In this document: positions 18,514 to 26,022 of the stretch, in pieces | How positions within the stretch are numbered: position 1 is the stretch's first letter | How the letters are laid out: every line of letters starts with the position of its first letter | Assembly: GCF_003968655.1 (NCBI RefSeq) | Contig: NZ_RXYK01000014.1 | Coordinates: forward strand, 1-53,764 | DNA from: Chlorobium phaeovibrioides | Lineage (GTDB): Bacteria; Bacteroidota; Chlorobiia; Chlorobiales; Chlorobiaceae | Length of the DNA: 53,764 bases | Direction of reading: 5' to 3' | Translations under genes and position numbers: made by a program | Notes under the pieces: generated by a model | Databases searched by the model: none | Seen by the model: the letters and a program-made list of their open reading frames with translations, nothing else | What the model was told of the DNA's origin: nothing

Positions 18514-19451
18514 CAGTGGCCCTCCCCTTTCATCATGGAAAAAGCATGAAACACCGAAGGCACCAGCACCTCCAGAGCGTCACGGGCCGCGCCCGCGCTT
18601 CCAGGAATGCAGACCACCATTGAACTCCCTATCATGCCCGCAGCCAGCCGCGAAAGCATAGCAGTTCTTGTTTTGGTCTGTCCCCAGTTGAACAACGCAG
18701 CCTCAATACCCGGAAGCGTCCGGGAAAATTTCGGAACAATGGTATCAACCGTCACATCACGCGGCCCCAGGCCCGTCCCTCCCGTTGTAAGGATCAACTC
18801 AACCCCCGCAGCCCTCCAGCCCTCCACTGCCGCACTGATCTGCTCCGGCTCATCGGGAATGATGCGAACCTCGGAAACCTCACAACCCGCACGCTCCATT
18901 CCCTCCCGGAGAAGCTCACCCGAACGGTCCTCGCCACCTCCCGCAGCAATGGAATCTGAAAGCACCAGAATTGAAGTTCTCGGGCGGTAAGCATCCGAAA
19001 AATCAGTTTTGCCCCCACTCTTCATATCAAGACGGATTCCGCCGATCTCCATAGCTTTATCCACAGCCTTGCACATATCGTAAATTGTAAGTGCAGCAAC
19101 AGAAACCGCCGTCAGAGCCTCCATTTCCACCCCCGTCGCCTCCTTCGTACGGGTAGTGGCAAAAATGGCAATACGGCCCGGCTGAACCTCAAAACGCACA
19201 TCAACCCACGACAGGTTCAGCTGATGGCAAAGCGGAATGATATGAGCCGTACCCTTCGCAGCCTGAATGGCCGCAACCTTCGCAGCAGTCAGCACATTAC
19301 CCTTCGGCAGCGCCTCAGTCGAAAGCAGCCGGAGCGTTTCAGGGCTCAATGAAATCCAACCCGAAGCCCGCGCAGTCCGCAGCGTCCCCGGCTTCGAAGA
19401 AACATCAACCATAGAGACATTACCGTCCCCGTCCAAATGGGTAAATGGCAT
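18513..19451 (-). CDS. moaCB: MoaC-MoaB/MogA fusion protein
   Basis: A 312-residue two-domain protein. Residues 1-150 are MoaC (cyclic pyranopterin monophosphate synthase): VDVSSKPGTLRTARASG, PLCHQLNLSWVDV, EMEALTAVSVAALTIYDMCKAVDKAM and IGGIRLDMKSGGKT. Residues 158-312 are a MoaB/MogA MPT adenylyltransferase: ILVLSDSIAAGGGEDRSGELL, TTGGTGLGPRDVTVDT and CIPGSAGAARDALE. The ATG at 19451 is preferred; the frame could open at a TTG at 19460. Such a fusion joins an early and a late step of cofactor synthesis. A palindromic element lies 80 bases upstream. Confidence 0.93.
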   Translation of the reverse strand: MPFTHLDGDGNVSMVDVSSKPGTLRTARASGWISLSPETLRLLSTEALPKGNVLTAAKVAAIQAAKGTAHIIPLCHQLNLSWVDVRFEVQPGRIAIFATTRTKEATGVEMEALTAVSVAALTIYDMCKAVDKAMEIGGIRLDMKSGGKTDFSDAYRPRTSILVLSDSIAAGGGEDRSGELLREGMERAGCEVSEVRIIPDEPEQISAAVEGWRAAGVELILTTGGTGLGPRDVTVDTIVPKFSRTLPGIEAALFNWGQTKTRTAMLSRLAAGMIGSSMVVCIPGSAGAARDALEVLVPSVFHAFSMMKGEGH

Positions 19452-19530
19452 AGGAAACAAAAAAGAGGGTTACCAAAGCAAGCAATACTAAATACCAATC
19501 CCCCCAAACAAAAACAACCCACCCCCCTCC

Positions 19531-19600
19531 CAAGAGTTGGGGACACTCATGACTGAGTGTACTAATTAGTACACTCAGTCATGAGTGTCCCCAACTCTTG
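19531..19600. repeat. Perfect 70-bp palindrome (two inverted REP-like units)
   Basis: Arms 19531-19565 and 19566-19600 are exact reverse complements. Each arm contains AGTTGGGG followed by its own hairpin ACACTCA-TGAC-TGAGTGT, so the element is two inverted units that can also pair with each other. Its right arm overlaps the 3' end of the glycerophosphodiesterase gene. A single unit recurs at 50713-50741 (29 identical bases). This organisation resembles REP/BIME sequences mobilised by RAYT transposases; no transposase is in the window. It could also stop transcription in both directions. Confidence 0.9.
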
Positions 19601-20400
19601 CCCCCATCGGCAACATCGGTAATGATGCCGTCGGCGCCTATAGCCCTCAGCCGGCTGGCCTCTTCGGGGGTGTTGACTGTCCAGGGAATCACACGCATGC
19701 CGCGGGCGTGGAGCTGCCGGACAAGGCGGCGGGTGGCGAGGGTGGAGTGGGGGTTGAGCCAGCGGGGGGTAAAGCCGAGACGGCGAAGAGCCGGGCGAAT
19801 GGACGATGCTTTTTCTGCAAGCAGCCCGCAAGCCGCATCAGGAGCCTGCCGGTAGACTTCACGAACGACCCTTAAGTCAAATGATTGGAGGCGGACCCGG
19901 TGGAGCATTCCCGCATCCCTTACAACGCCGAGTACAAGAGCCGCATAATCCCGTGGCGGAGGATGGAAAATACCATCTCTCTGTGGCCATGACTTTATTT
20001 CAAGATTATAGACCATTTCCCCTCCTGATCCCGAATCGGCCATATGGCCCTCAACACAAGCAAAAACATCGGAAAGCAATGGAGGAGCGGCGGCAATGCG
20101 CTGCTGGAGTGGAAAATCGGGGTGAGGCATGCCACAGTCGTACCCGGCAATACGAGAGTAGGTGAGGGAAAAAATCCGTTGACGGGAACAACCCGATCCT
20201 TTCAGGTTCTTGCCTGAAGGCAAGAGCGGGTCATGGGCAACCACAATCCGTCGGTCGCGGGAAACATGCAGGTCAAGTTCAACAACCCTGAAGCCGAGGT
20301 CTGCCGCAGAGCAGAATGCCTGCAGGGTATTTTCAGGAAAGAACAACCGGCCGCCCCTGTGGGCCTGAACTTCAAACGGCCTTTCTGCGGATGAAGTCAT
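19579..20400 (-). CDS. Glycerophosphodiester phosphodiesterase
   Basis: A 273-residue GDPD-family protein without a signal peptide. It has QAHRGGRLFFPENTLQAF (catalytic His and HRG), VELDLHVSRDRRIVVAHDPLL (metal-binding Glu/Asp and catalytic His), LEIKSW and the C-terminal VNTPEEASRLRAIGADGIITD. It hydrolyses deacylated phospholipids to glycerol-3-phosphate and an alcohol. The last six codons (KSWGHS) and the stop are supplied by the inserted palindrome, so the original C-terminus has been replaced or trimmed. The catalytic core appears intact. Confidence 0.9.
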   Translation of the reverse strand: MTSSAERPFEVQAHRGGRLFFPENTLQAFCSAADLGFRVVELDLHVSRDRRIVVAHDPLLPSGKNLKGSGCSRQRIFSLTYSRIAGYDCGMPHPDFPLQQRIAAAPPLLSDVFACVEGHMADSGSGGEMVYNLEIKSWPQRDGIFHPPPRDYAALVLGVVRDAGMLHRVRLQSFDLRVVREVYRQAPDAACGLLAEKASSIRPALRRLGFTPRWLNPHSTLATRRLVRQLHARGMRVIPWTVNTPEEASRLRAIGADGIITDVADGGKSWGHS

Positions 20401-20418
20401 GACGCTCCCCGGCAGTGG

Positions 20419-20934
20419 TTACTGAATGACAATCCAATGCTTGAAACCCTCAAAAATGCTGTCAAAAAAACCCTCGTCCCTGTCTGCATCAATGGGGCCT
20501 GTGTAGTTCTCATGACCGACAACAGCAAAATAGACCGCTTTCTCATAAAAATAGTTGAGCCTTCCGGAAAACTCAATCGCCCGGTTCAAGTCAATGCCCT
20601 CGGCAACAATACCCTCATCAAGAATATAACGCCACAGCATATCGCGCTCAAGCATCAGCGAATAGACCATCTCACTGACCTTTATGCCCGATGCCGCCCG
20701 TTCCTGTCCAGTTTCAATGAATTCGCGGGCTATCTCTCTGTCAACCCCCTCATTTTTTTCCATCCAGCCGCCAAGCCGGCGGAAACGGCTGTAGACAATG
20801 TCATGCAGCTGCTGTTTCGACAGCTTCGCATACCCTGCAGTCAGAGGATTCGAGCGGATTGTTTCCACCCAGAGAAGAGAGAGTGATTCGGCATGACCTT
20901 CAATGAGACGGATAAAACGACTGATCAGCACCAT
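20419..20934 (-). CDS. Helical protein resembling an RsbRD N-terminal sensor domain
   Basis: A 171-residue all-helical protein starting MVLISRFIRLIEGHAESLSLLWVETIRSNP. The pattern (a run of helices with LWVETI, a YSRFRRLGGWM segment and ERDMLWRYILDEG) resembles stand-alone RsbRD-type or globin-like sensor domains. I have no stronger assignment. The ATG at 20934 has a well-placed AGGAGT; an upstream GTG at 20979 does not. It lies 18 bases before the glycerophosphodiesterase gene on the same strand. No STAS or kinase domain is attached. Confidence 0.65.
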   Translation of the reverse strand: MVLISRFIRLIEGHAESLSLLWVETIRSNPLTAGYAKLSKQQLHDIVYSRFRRLGGWMEKNEGVDREIAREFIETGQERAASGIKVSEMVYSLMLERDMLWRYILDEGIVAEGIDLNRAIEFSGRLNYFYEKAVYFAVVGHENYTGPIDADRDEGFFDSIFEGFKHWIVIQ

Positions 20935-21075
20935 GGTTGACTCCTGCAATGTCGGGGGAGGTTCTGGTTTCGTGGACACTGCAAGCTACGCATCTTCAGT
21001 GAAGAGTTCAAACAGCTCACGCAGGCAGCCGCAGGTGCGGCTGAACATGGGATCACGGTATCATTGGAGGCAGAC

Positions 21076-21405
21076 TCAGGCTCGGCGACGCCCGGAAGAG
21101 GGGCGGGCCGCTTTCGAAGAAGGTTTCTTTCTGGATTTTCGTTTCTGGACTCTGTTGCCGTCAGCGCTTTTTGACGAGGAAGCTGACTGCTTCTGCTGAC
21201 CACTCTGAAAATCTCCCGTCTGTCGGGTACGGATCTTGTTGAAGCGGTTTTTTCGGTACTTTTTTTCAAGGTCAGCGTACGGGCTGGGAGGATCCGGCGA
21301 GGTATTGAAATTATTGAAGTTTGGTTCGTCAATAACCTCGTCAAACGCATCAGGCACCGTGTCAGGATGAACGGTATTCACCAAGATGATTGCATTTATG
21401 TTCAC
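21076..21405 (-). CDS. Possible small basic low-complexity protein
   Basis: An open frame of up to 109 codons with GTG/TTG starts only. The N-terminal part is acidic (VPDAFDEVIDEPNFNNFN), a helix follows (YADLEKKYRKNRFNKIRTR), and the C-terminal 40 residues are Lys/Arg/Ser-rich. No domain is recognised, and the start codon and ribosome site are weak. The charge pattern resembles a nucleic-acid-binding tail. It may be real or chance; the remainder of 20980-21621 holds no other convincing gene. Confidence 0.42.
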   Translation of the reverse strand: MNINAIILVNTVHPDTVPDAFDEVIDEPNFNNFNTSPDPPSPYADLEKKYRKNRFNKIRTRQTGDFQSGQQKQSASSSKSADGNRVQKRKSRKKPSSKAARPSSGRRRA

Positions 21406-21546
21406 GATAGTTCGAGCAGTCCCGTTATCTGCAGGGATTGTTCTGAAGGGACATTAATTTACTATTTTCAATACAAAAAGCAAGAATGTGGCTATTCGGA
21501 TACAGAAAGCCTCACAACCGAGGGGCTGGCTGCTGGCTGAAAAGCA

Positions 21547-21575
21547 TTGATTGTTGTCGCTTTATATGGTAAATT
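21547..21575 (+). promoter_or_regulatory. Likely promoter for the Pmp3-type gene
   Basis: TTGATT (21547-21552) and TAAATT (21570-21575) are spaced by 17 bases, 47 bases upstream of the ATG of the small membrane protein. The region is AT-rich compared with its surroundings. Confidence 0.42.
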
Positions 21576-21621
21576 TATGTCTGTAATGCAGTCAACCAAA
21601 CCAATTATTCCGGAGCATCCC

Positions 21622-21813
21622 ATGGACATCAAAAGACTTATGCTTGCAGTTGTTCTTCCTCCTGCCGCTGTCATGAACAAGGAAGCCGGGACAATCATGC
21701 TGACCGGCCTTCTCACTGTTTTCGGCTGGGTACCCGGCGTCGTTGCCGCCCTTGTGATGATTGCGGGAGAGAAACGCACCCCAAAACGCATGATGCAGCA
21801 TCTGCACCCGTAA
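21622..21813 (+). CDS. YqaE/Pmp3 family small membrane protein
   Basis: A 63-residue protein starting MDIKRLMLAVVLPPAAVMNKEAG, with a second hydrophobic segment TIMLTGLLTVFGWVPGVVAALVMI. The LPP near the first helix and the GW-PG in the second are hallmarks of the UPF0057/Pmp3 family, which is linked to membrane potential and salt or cold stress. The ATG at 21622 follows CGGAG. It lies 70 bases upstream of the mob fusion gene on the same strand. Confidence 0.8.
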   Translation: MDIKRLMLAVVLPPAAVMNKEAGTIMLTGLLTVFGWVPGVVAALVMIAGEKRTPKRMMQHLHP

Positions 21814-21883
21814 CCACTTTGTCCCTTCAGCACTTCCGTAAGAAGTGGAAGTGCAATTTCTTTGGCTGCCGCCCGCAACGCCC

Positions 21884-23008
21884 ATGAACACCATGCTTTT
21901 CCATCCTTTTGAGCTCGCCTTTTCAGGCTGGTCAGGTTCAGGCAAAACAACACTGGTAACAGCCCTTATCCGTATTCTCTCCGAACGGCTCAGTGTAGGA
22001 TATTACAAGCACGGCTGCCATCGGTTCGACATTGACCGCAAAGGCAAAGACTCCGAACTTGCCACCTCGGCGGGAGCTCATACCGTCATGATTTCAGATC
22101 CCGAAAAAACAGCTCTCATCGCGGGGCCAAAAGAGGAAACGCTTGAACGGCAGGCATTCCTCGACTGCGACATCCTGCTTGTTGAGGGACTCAAGGAGCT
22201 TCCTCTCCCGAAAATCATCATGGTCGACGCCGGACAGACAATCCTCGACTATGTCGCCGACGGCTCTCTCACCAATATTGTCGCGTTCGTCTTTCCCGAC
22301 TCCCCCGGCTCTTCCCCCATCCCGGGCATTCCCGTGTTCAACCGGAACGATGCACCCGCCATTGCCGACTTCATTGTCGGCCACCTGATCCAGCGGGCAG
22401 CGGAAAAGGTTCCCCTCTCCGCCATTGTGGCGGCAGGAGGCAGAAGCTCCCGAATGGGAACAGACAAGGCCCTTCTCCGATACCATGACAGCAATCAACT
22501 GGTTCATACAGCAGAACTTCTCAAGCCATTCTGCAGTGAAGTGCTCATCTCCTGCCGGGATGACCAGGCCAGGCAGTACGCTGAATTCGGCATTCCGATA
22601 CTGACCGACAGCTATCTGGATATCGGACCCCTCGGCGGACTGCTTTCTGCACAGAAACACAACCCCGATTCGGCATGGATCATGCTTGCCTGTGATCTCC
22701 CCTTTCTTGATGGAGTAACTGTTCAGCAGCTTATCGATGAACGGAACCCCTTCCGTTTTGCGACCGCTCTCTGCAGTCCCGAAAGCGGCAGGCCTGAACC
22801 GATGGCTGCCTGTTACGAGCCAAAATCCCGAACACGGCTTCTCCTCCGACACGCTGCGGCCATCAACTCTCCCGCCAGCTTCCTTGAAACCTCTCGCATC
22901 ACCAGACTTCAGGCCATATCAGCCGAAGCCACGCTGAATATCAACACCCCCGAAGAGCGGGATCGCACCTGGTCTCCTCTCGGCAGAACAAAAGACCCGA
23001 CATCATGA
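21884..23008 (+). CDS. mobBA: MobB-MobA fusion (molybdopterin-guanine dinucleotide synthesis)
   Basis: A protein of about 374 residues with two domains. Residues 8-175 are MobB, a P-loop GTP-binding adaptor (FSGWSGSGKTTLVTALI, KHGCHRFDIDRKGKDS, LLVEGLKELPLPK). Residues 180-374 are MobA nucleotidyltransferase (SAIVAAGGRSSRMGTDKALL, LTDSYLDIGPLGGLL, MLACDLPFLDG). MobA attaches GMP to molybdopterin. Starts at 21884 or 21893 are both possible, without a strong SD. The TGA overlaps the ATG of the stress-protein gene (ATGA). With moeA and moaCB nearby, this forms a dispersed molybdenum-cofactor locus. Confidence 0.92.
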   Translation: MNTMLFHPFELAFSGWSGSGKTTLVTALIRILSERLSVGYYKHGCHRFDIDRKGKDSELATSAGAHTVMISDPEKTALIAGPKEETLERQAFLDCDILLVEGLKELPLPKIIMVDAGQTILDYVADGSLTNIVAFVFPDSPGSSPIPGIPVFNRNDAPAIADFIVGHLIQRAAEKVPLSAIVAAGGRSSRMGTDKALLRYHDSNQLVHTAELLKPFCSEVLISCRDDQARQYAEFGIPILTDSYLDIGPLGGLLSAQKHNPDSAWIMLACDLPFLDGVTVQQLIDERNPFRFATALCSPESGRPEPMAACYEPKSRTRLLLRHAAAINSPASFLETSRITRLQAISAEATLNINTPEERDRTWSPLGRTKDPTS

Positions 23009-23460
23009 AACTGCTTGCAGCAATCGATTTTTCAGAACTGACCGAGCCGGTCGTCAAGGAAGCCGCCAGACTGGCAGATGCGCTCAAGGCAGAATTGATT
23101 CTGCTCCATGTACACCCTCCGGTTTCACCGGCCCTCGACCTCTACCCCGAAACAGAGATTGTAACCCTCCCCGCCGGAGGTGATCCCCTGCCGGAGGGAG
23201 AACCCCCAACCGACGGCGAACGCCTTCAGGGCATTGCCGAACCGCTCCGGGCTCAAGGCATACCGACAACAGCCATAACGGTTGCCGGCGACGAAGTGGA
23301 ATGCATCATCAGTGAACACATGAAGAGCAACGCGGACATGATTGTCATGGGCTCACACGGCCATGGCGCTCTGTTCCACCTGCTGATCGGCAGCGTATCG
23401 GAAGGAGTTGTTCGACGGTCCCGGTGCCCGGTTCTCATCGTCCCTGCCGCCCTGCGCTGA
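23005..23460 (+). CDS. Universal stress protein (UspA family, ATP-binding type)
   Basis: A 151-residue USP beginning [20 protein letters not shown], with the C-terminal ATP-binding motif [24 protein letters not shown] (G-2x-G-9x-G-S) followed by CPVLIV. Coupled to mobBA by a 4-base overlap. Its 3' end overlaps the convergent permease gene by 26 bases, an unusual arrangement in which both C-termini are encoded by the same DNA. Confidence 0.92.
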   Translation: MKLLAAIDFSELTEPVVKEAARLADALKAELILLHVHPPVSPALDLYPETEIVTLPAGGDPLPEGEPPTDGERLQGIAEPLRAQGIPTTAITVAGDEVECIISEHMKSNADMIVMGSHGHGALFHLLIGSVSEGVVRRSRCPVLIVPAALR

Positions 23461-24268
23461 GAAAATGCCAACCCTGCACCAGAAAAAATGCGGAGGCTGC
23501 CACAAGAATGATGGTAGCCCCCGATGCAAGGTCGAACATGTAGGAAAGAGCCAGTCCGGCAAGACTGAAAAGAAAGGAGAGAACGGTTGCCATTACCATC
23601 ATTGAAGGGATGGAACGGCTGAAATTCCGGGCAATGGCGGCAGGAATGCTCAGCAGGGCAATCACCATGACAATACCCACAACTCTTACCATAACCACCA
23701 CCGTCAGCGCAATCAGAGAGAGCAGAAGCAGATAAAGCGCCGTGCTTTTCAGCCCCGACACTTCGGCATACTCCTCATCAAAACAGATAGCCAGAAACTC
23801 CCTGTTGAGAAGCAGCACCACCCCCACAATAAGCAGATCGAGCAGCATGATCATCAAGAGATCACCGGAGGGCACCGTCAGGATGTTTCCAAAAAGATAA
23901 CTGAACAGGTCAGGCGCATAGCCCGGCGTCAGACCGATGAGGATAACACCCAGAGACATGCCGGCCGCCCAGAAGGTGCCGATGGCCGTATCTTCCGAAA
24001 CTTTCAGCTTTTTGCCAAGAATCCCTATGCCGAGGGCAGCAGCAAGGCTGAAAGGAATGACCCCGAGAAGCGGGTTCACTCCCAGGTAGTAACCAAGACC
24101 GATACCGCCGAATGCCGTATGGGCAATCCCACCGCTGATAAAGCCGATTCTTTTCACCACCACAAAGGTACCGATGATTCCGCAGGCGATGCTTGAAAGC
24201 AGCGCAGCAAGAATGGCGTTCTGCATAAACTCAAAAGCAAGAATCCCGCCGAACAGTGTTTCGCTCAT
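23435..24268 (-). CDS. znuB: Zinc/manganese ABC transporter permease
   Basis: A 277-residue ABC-3 family permease with about eight hydrophobic helices, including [18 protein letters not shown] and [21 protein letters not shown] near the ATPase-contact region. It forms the membrane channel for a divalent metal (Zn2+ or Mn2+). The ATG overlaps the ATPase gene's stop by 4 bases. The extreme C-terminus runs into the convergent stress-protein gene. Confidence 0.88.
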   Translation of the reverse strand: MSETLFGGILAFEFMQNAILAALLSSIACGIIGTFVVVKRIGFISGGIAHTAFGGIGLGYYLGVNPLLGVIPFSLAAALGIGILGKKLKVSEDTAIGTFWAAGMSLGVILIGLTPGYAPDLFSYLFGNILTVPSGDLLMIMLLDLLIVGVVLLLNREFLAICFDEEYAEVSGLKSTALYLLLLSLIALTVVVMVRVVGIVMVIALLSIPAAIARNFSRSIPSMMVMATVLSFLFSLAGLALSYMFDLASGATIILVAASAFFLVQGWHFLSAGRQGR

Positions 24269-25020
24269 GGTTCGCTCCCCTCTGACTTCGGGCGGTTATG
24301 GAGAATGGCGTCAACCGGGTAGTCATAGAAATCGCCCATAGGAGCCCGCTTGAGGGAGGAGCCCTCTTCATGCATGTCGAGCGTGCAGTTGAGACAGGCA
24401 ATCCTCGTCACATGCTTCGTAATGACTCCTGTGTCATGACTGACCATCACAATGGTCATCCGCCCCCTGAGGCTGTCGAGAAGATCATAGACGCTGGACT
24501 TCATGGCAGGATCAATACTCGCTGTCGGCTCATCAAGCAGAAGCAGTTCAGGTTCGCCCGCCAACGCCCGGGCAATAAGCGCACGCTGAAGCTCCCCGCC
24601 CGACAGTGCGCCGACCTGACGGTCGCGGAGGTCCCCAAGCCCGACGGTGTGAAGAGCCTCCTCAACTGCCTGCCTGTCCCGATTCCCATATGGGCGGAAG
24701 AGCCGCCGGCGGGACAGACGCCCCATCAGCACCAGACCACCGACACTCAGTGGAAAATCGCGGTCAAAAAAAAGCCGCTGGGGCACATACCCCGTCCTCT
24801 TCGGCTGAGAGCCCGGCTCAGAGCCAAAGACCCTGACAGATCCCTCTGTCGGTCGCTGCAGCCCGAGAATAACCCGCAGGAGTGTCGTTTTCCCCCCGCC
24901 ATTCGGCCCCACAATGCCAAGAAAATCCCCTTGAAACACTGACAGTGTCAGCCTATTGAGCACTTGAGTCCCACCCAGCCGGACGGCAAGACGGTCGCAG
25001 ACAATCACGGGCCCGCTCAC
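24265..25020 (-). CDS. znuC: Zinc/manganese ABC transporter ATPase
   Basis: A 251-residue ABC ATPase: Walker [15 protein letters not shown]-loop region [16 protein letters not shown], signature [16 protein letters not shown], Walker [13 protein letters not shown] and switch VMVSHD. The GPNGGGKT variant of Walker A and the overall length match the ZnuC/MntA subgroup. Linked by 4-base overlaps to znuA upstream and znuB downstream. Confidence 0.92.
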   Translation of the reverse strand: MSGPVIVCDRLAVRLGGTQVLNRLTLSVFQGDFLGIVGPNGGGKTTLLRVILGLQRPTEGSVRVFGSEPGSQPKRTGYVPQRLFFDRDFPLSVGGLVLMGRLSRRRLFRPYGNRDRQAVEEALHTVGLGDLRDRQVGALSGGELQRALIARALAGEPELLLLDEPTASIDPAMKSSVYDLLDSLRGRMTIVMVSHDTGVITKHVTRIACLNCTLDMHEEGSSLKRAPMGDFYDYPVDAILHNRPKSEGSEP

Positions 25021-25898
25021 CCGCCCCCCTCCAGAAATACCGCTGTCACGGCACGAAGATTTTCATCGTAGGAAAAAGCCAGCGGATCAACACTCTTCGT
25101 CACCCCGCCGATACCCCGCGCAATGGTTTCAGCCTGTGCCGTACTGAATTGAGGCGACACAAACACCACTGTAATGCCAGCCTCCCGGGCCTGCAGTATC
25201 ACCCGCTCCATCTGCCGGGGCGTCAGGCTTTTACCCTCTTCCTCTGCCGCAATCTGTTGGAGCCCGTAGGCGTGGGCAAAATACCCCCAGGCAGGATGAA
25301 AGACCAGAAAGCTCCTGCCGGAAACCCCCTGAAGCTTTCCGCGAATAAAGGCGTCCAACGCCTCCAGCTCCCCCTTCAGCCTTTGCGCATTTTCCCGATA
25401 GACATCACTGTTCAGCGGATCCTCCTTTGAGAGTGCTCCCGCAATGGTGTCGGCCATCAACATTCCGTTCCGGGGATCAAGCCAGTAATGGGGATCAAGG
25501 CGATGAGGGGAGGAGCCGTGCCGATGGCCATGACCCTCCTCCATAGGGAGAAGAGCCACACCGCTGGAAGCGTCGCACACTGTCAGCGAAGGGTTCATCT
25601 TCATGAATCGCTCCATCCAGTCAAGCTCAAATTCAACTCCCGAACCCGCTTTCACGAACAAGGCTGTTTCAGCCAGCATCGTCATCTGGCGCGGCAACGG
25701 CTCATAGGTATGAGGATTGCCACCCGGGGGCACCATAACCCTTACTTCAGCACGATTGCCGGCAACCCGTTCAACAAACCATGCCAGCGGCTGAATGGAG
25801 ACAACAACGCGCATCCTGCCCGATTCAGGAGGAGATGCACAGCTGGAAGGGATGACCGCCAGCAGAAGAAGAAGAGCTATTGTGACGCGTTTCATCAT
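25017..25898 (-). CDS. znuA: Zinc/manganese-binding lipoprotein (cluster A-I)
   Basis: A 293-residue solute-binding protein with a lipoprotein signal (IALLLLLAVIPSSCAS). The metal site is indicated by His in GGNPHTYEPLP, a His-rich loop EEGHGHRHGSSPHR, DPHYWLDPRN and HPAWGYFAHAYGL. The His-rich loop before the second ligand favours zinc over manganese. It is the first gene of znuABC, with a 124-base upstream region that contains the leuA terminator and, near the start, three copies of an AT-rich TAGTAT-like motif. Confidence 0.9.
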   Translation of the reverse strand: MMKRVTIALLLLLAVIPSSCASPPESGRMRVVVSIQPLAWFVERVAGNRAEVRVMVPPGGNPHTYEPLPRQMTMLAETALFVKAGSGVEFELDWMERFMKMNPSLTVCDASSGVALLPMEEGHGHRHGSSPHRLDPHYWLDPRNGMLMADTIAGALSKEDPLNSDVYRENAQRLKGELEALDAFIRGKLQGVSGRSFLVFHPAWGYFAHAYGLQQIAAEEEGKSLTPRQMERVILQAREAGITVVFVSPQFSTAQAETIARGIGGVTKSVDPLAFSYDENLRAVTAVFLEGGG

Positions 25899-25979
25899 TT
25901 TGGGAAACCCGGTGCGGCACCACTGAATTGTGTTGATATACTACTATGGAAGTACTCTTTGATACTAAGGTACAAAAAA

Positions 25980-26012
25980 CAGCCATCGGTTTACGCCCTC
26001 CACCGACGACTG
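25980..26012. terminator. Bidirectional terminator after leuA
   Basis: CAGCCATCGGT (25980-25990) pairs with ACCGACGACTG (26002-26012) through 11 positions including two wobbles, around an 11-base loop. On the minus strand it is followed by T6, on the plus strand by T8. It lies 11 bases past the leuA stop. Confidence 0.85.
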
Positions 26013-26022
26013 TTTTTTTTAT

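Noticed and set aside
20925-21350. 141-codon minus-strand ORF overlapping the small basic ORF
   Set aside because: Its residues are Ser/Arg/Pro-rich without structure; the alternative frame 21076-21405 has a more protein-like helix and charge pattern.
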